In this document: one piece after another, positions 22,658-23,623 of the stretch | Layout: each line of letters starts with the position of its first letter | How positions within the stretch are numbered: the first letter of the stretch is position 1 | Source: Candidatus Aminicenantota bacterium | GTDB lineage: Bacteria; Acidobacteriota; Aminicenantia; Aminicenantales; Aminicenantaceae | Direction of reading: 5' to 3' | DNA length: 23,623 bases | Assembly (NCBI GenBank): GCA_013139435.1 | Contig: WTAW01000224.1 | Span: forward strand, 1-23,623 | Translations under genes and position numbers: made by a program | Notes under the pieces: model-generated | Database searches by the model: none | Told to the model about the DNA's origin: nothing | Seen by the model: the letters and a program-made list of their open reading frames with translations, nothing else

Positions 22658-23403
22658 TGGATCATTTATCTTGTGAAAATTGTCAGGGAACGGGATGGAT
22701 TATAGAAAACATTAAGGGTCGAAATGTGGCCAAACGATGCAAATGTTTTTTAGACCGGCAGGCAGATATACTCTTTGAGCTAGCAAACATCCCTCGAAGA
22801 TACACCAGTTGCACATTTGACAATTTTGAGATCCATAACGACTCGCACCGGCATGCCCTGAAAATATCGAAACAATTTGTGAAAAACTATCCTGTTCAGG
22901 ATGTTGGGCTTCTCTATATAGGGCCCTGCGGTGTAGGAAAAACACACTTGGCCATAGCCACAGTTCAAGAATTGATCAAAGAGAAAAAAGCACGATGCTA
23001 TTTCATAGACTTTCGAGACCTGATCCGAAAGATACAGAGTACCTACTCCCCGGATTCCCCTTTGACAGATTCGGATATATTTTCTCAAATCTTCCAGCAG
23101 GAAGTTCTGGTTCTAGATGAACTGGGAGCCAAGAGGACGACAGCTTGGGTTGAAGAGACGATTTTTTATATCATCAACAACCGTTACAACAATCAAAAGC
23201 TGACCATCTTCACTTCCAATTACCTCGATCAAGAGGAAGAAGAGGAAGACAACAGGGAATCATTTTTTAAGAGGAGAGGGGACTCGCTGGTGGACAGGAT
23301 AGGCGTGCGGCTCCGGTCTAGAATCTACGAGATGTGCAAAATCGTGGAGATGGAGGGTGATGACTACCGGAAAAAGATCAAACAAGCCAGCTATCGTTTT
23401 TGA
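22657..23403 (+). CDS. DnaC/IstB-like AAA+ ATPase with N-terminal zinc-finger motif
   Basis: The 248-residue protein begins with a cysteine cluster, CENCQGTGW then CKC (Cys6, Cys9, Cys28, Cys30), like a DnaJ-type zinc knuckle. An AAA+ ATPase of the DnaC/DnaI type follows: Walker A GPCGVGKTH (89-97), Walker B VLVLDELG and sensor 1 TSNYLD. DnaC/DnaI proteins load the replicative helicase; IstB helps transposition, but no transposase is nearby. A long acidic run (QEEEEEDNRE) sits before an arginine-finger region (RIGVRLRSR). It is translationally coupled to the sigma factor and is the last protein gene of the operon. Confidence 0.85.
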   Translation: MDHLSCENCQGTGWIIENIKGRNVAKRCKCFLDRQADILFELANIPRRYTSCTFDNFEIHNDSHRHALKISKQFVKNYPVQDVGLLYIGPCGVGKTHLAIATVQELIKEKKARCYFIDFRDLIRKIQSTYSPDSPLTDSDIFSQIFQQEVLVLDELGAKRTTAWVEETIFYIINNRYNNQKLTIFTSNYLDQEEEEEDNRESFFKRRGDSLVDRIGVRLRSRIYEMCKIVEMEGDDYRKKIKQASYRF

Positions 23404-23432
23404 TTGATATTCTTGCCAATTTTTGCTAAATT
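23404..23432 (+). promoter_or_regulatory. Promoter of the interrupted tRNA gene
   Basis: TTGATA (23404-23409) and TAAATT (23427-23432) are 17 bp apart, with an extended -10 TGC just upstream. Transcription would begin about 23439, just before the tRNA 5' end at 23444. The promoter starts directly after the ATPase stop codon, so the tRNA is probably transcribed separately. Confidence 0.6.
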
Positions 23433-23443
23433 AATGGACCTGC

Positions 23444-23623
23444 TCCTCGGTAGCTCAATCGGCAGAGCGGGTGGCTGTAACAAATTGCAGCTTCCACGAG
23501 AAATCGTGGTTGAAAAATCGGGTGAACTCAGGGAAGCCTTCCTTCCGTATTTCACGGAAAATGGTAATCCTGAGCCAAGCCCTGGCGGTGTTAGAAAAGT
23601 CAGGGAAGGTGCAGAGACTAGAG
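23444..23623 (+). tRNA. tRNA-Asn(GUU) probable, split by a group I intron and cut by window edge
   Basis: The 5' exon (23444-23478) has 35 bases matching tRNA positions 1-35: acceptor TCCTCGG, U8 A9, D-stem GCTC/GAGC around AATCGGCA, G26, anticodon 5' stem GGTGG, then C32 U33 G34 U35. The intron then begins before position 36. Only the first two anticodon bases (GU) are seen, allowing Asn, Tyr, Asp or His. U1 and the TCC acceptor start plus this D-arm are typical of bacterial tRNA-Asn and unlike class II tRNA-Tyr or G1-starting tRNA-Asp and His. The 3' exon lies outside the window, so identity is inferred. Confidence 0.8.
23479..23623 (+). ncRNA. Group I intron (cyanobacterial tRNA-Leu-like), 3' part missing
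   Basis: P1 pairs exon GCTGT (23474-23478) with guide sequence GCAGC (23487-23491), giving the required U-G pair at the splice site. P2 is CCACGA (23494-23499) and TCGTGG (23504-23509) with a GAAA loop. P4 is CTCAGG (23527-23532) and CCTGAG (23569-23574). P5 is GCC with GGT plus an extension TTCCG/CGGAA (23543-23558). P6a is CCCTG (23580-23584) and CAGGG (23601-23605). The conserved core strings AATCCTGAGCCAAGC and GGTGCAGAGACTA match, from memory, the Anabaena tRNA-Leu(UAA) self-splicing intron (subgroup IC3). P3, P7-P9 and the 3' splice site fall outside. Confidence 0.93.

Noticed and set aside
22657..23403. IstB-type transposition helper, implying an insertion sequence
   Set aside because: There is no transposase, terminal repeat or target duplication around it, and it is translationally coupled to the sigma factor gene.
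23444..23480. Reading the anticodon straight through as GTA, giving tRNA-Tyr
   Set aside because: The A after GT belongs to the intron: the following bases do not form the 3' anticodon stem, and the exon lacks class II tRNA-Tyr features.

Overview
The window is dense bacterial chromosome of moderate GC content with no phage, plasmid or transposase genes. It suggests a Gram-negative-type, probably anaerobic, uncultured lineage. The evidence is an RlpA-like lipoprotein with a SPOR domain, an HspR/HAIR-controlled dnaK operon, a split PurO plus AICAR-transformylase pair instead of bifunctional PurH, a bacterial ComA and several secreted hydrolases. This mix fits Acidobacteriota, Aminicenantota or Desulfobacterota-like bacteria, but that placement is a low-confidence inference and no marker here settles it.

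Layout. (a) 1-870: 3' part of a PflX-like radical SAM gene cut by the left edge. (b) 1002-3365: exported GH63-type glycoside hydrolase. (c) 3430-6698: tight operon of a PP2C/SpoIIE phosphatase with a degenerate receiver domain, an RsbW-like kinase, an RsbV-like STAS protein and a glucosyl/mannosylglycerate-synthase-like glycosyltransferase. (d) 6705-6849: MITE-like element between convergent genes. (e) 9438-6857, minus strand: MenG/UbiE-type methyltransferase, HprK-like kinase, phosphosulfolactate synthase ComA. (f) 9439-9847: divergent intergenic region holding a second MITE-like element. (g) 9848-11671: secreted D-aminoacylase-like amidohydrolase. (h) 14363-11712, minus strand: LOG protein, RlpA-SPOR lipoprotein, MFS transporter. 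(i) 14510-16325: PurO-type IMP cyclohydrolase overlapping a stand-alone AICAR transformylase. (j) 16520-17869: malic enzyme behind a near-perfect sigma-70 promoter. (k) 18166-23403: heat-shock operon dnaK-dnaJ-hspR-sigma factor-DnaC-like ATPase. A HAIR operator overlaps the dnaK -35 box and an elaborate hairpin lies between dnaK and dnaJ. (l) 23444-end: the 5' half of a tRNA gene, most likely tRNA-Asn(GUU), interrupted inside the anticodon by a group I intron that runs off the right edge.

How the parts work together. The heat-shock operon looks self-limiting: HspR, made from the operon, should bind HAIR over the promoter, usually with DnaK as co-repressor. The partner-switching genes probably transmit a stress signal, and a glycosyltransferase of the compatible-solute type sits in the same operon. 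purO and the AICAR transformylase together replace PurH for the last two steps of IMP synthesis.

The most striking item is the intron-split tRNA at the right edge. It has a visible P1 helix with a U-G pair at the 5' splice site, P2, P4, P5, P6a and the conserved P7 region, and closely resembles cyanobacterial tRNA-Leu introns, but sits in a different tRNA and at a different anticodon position.
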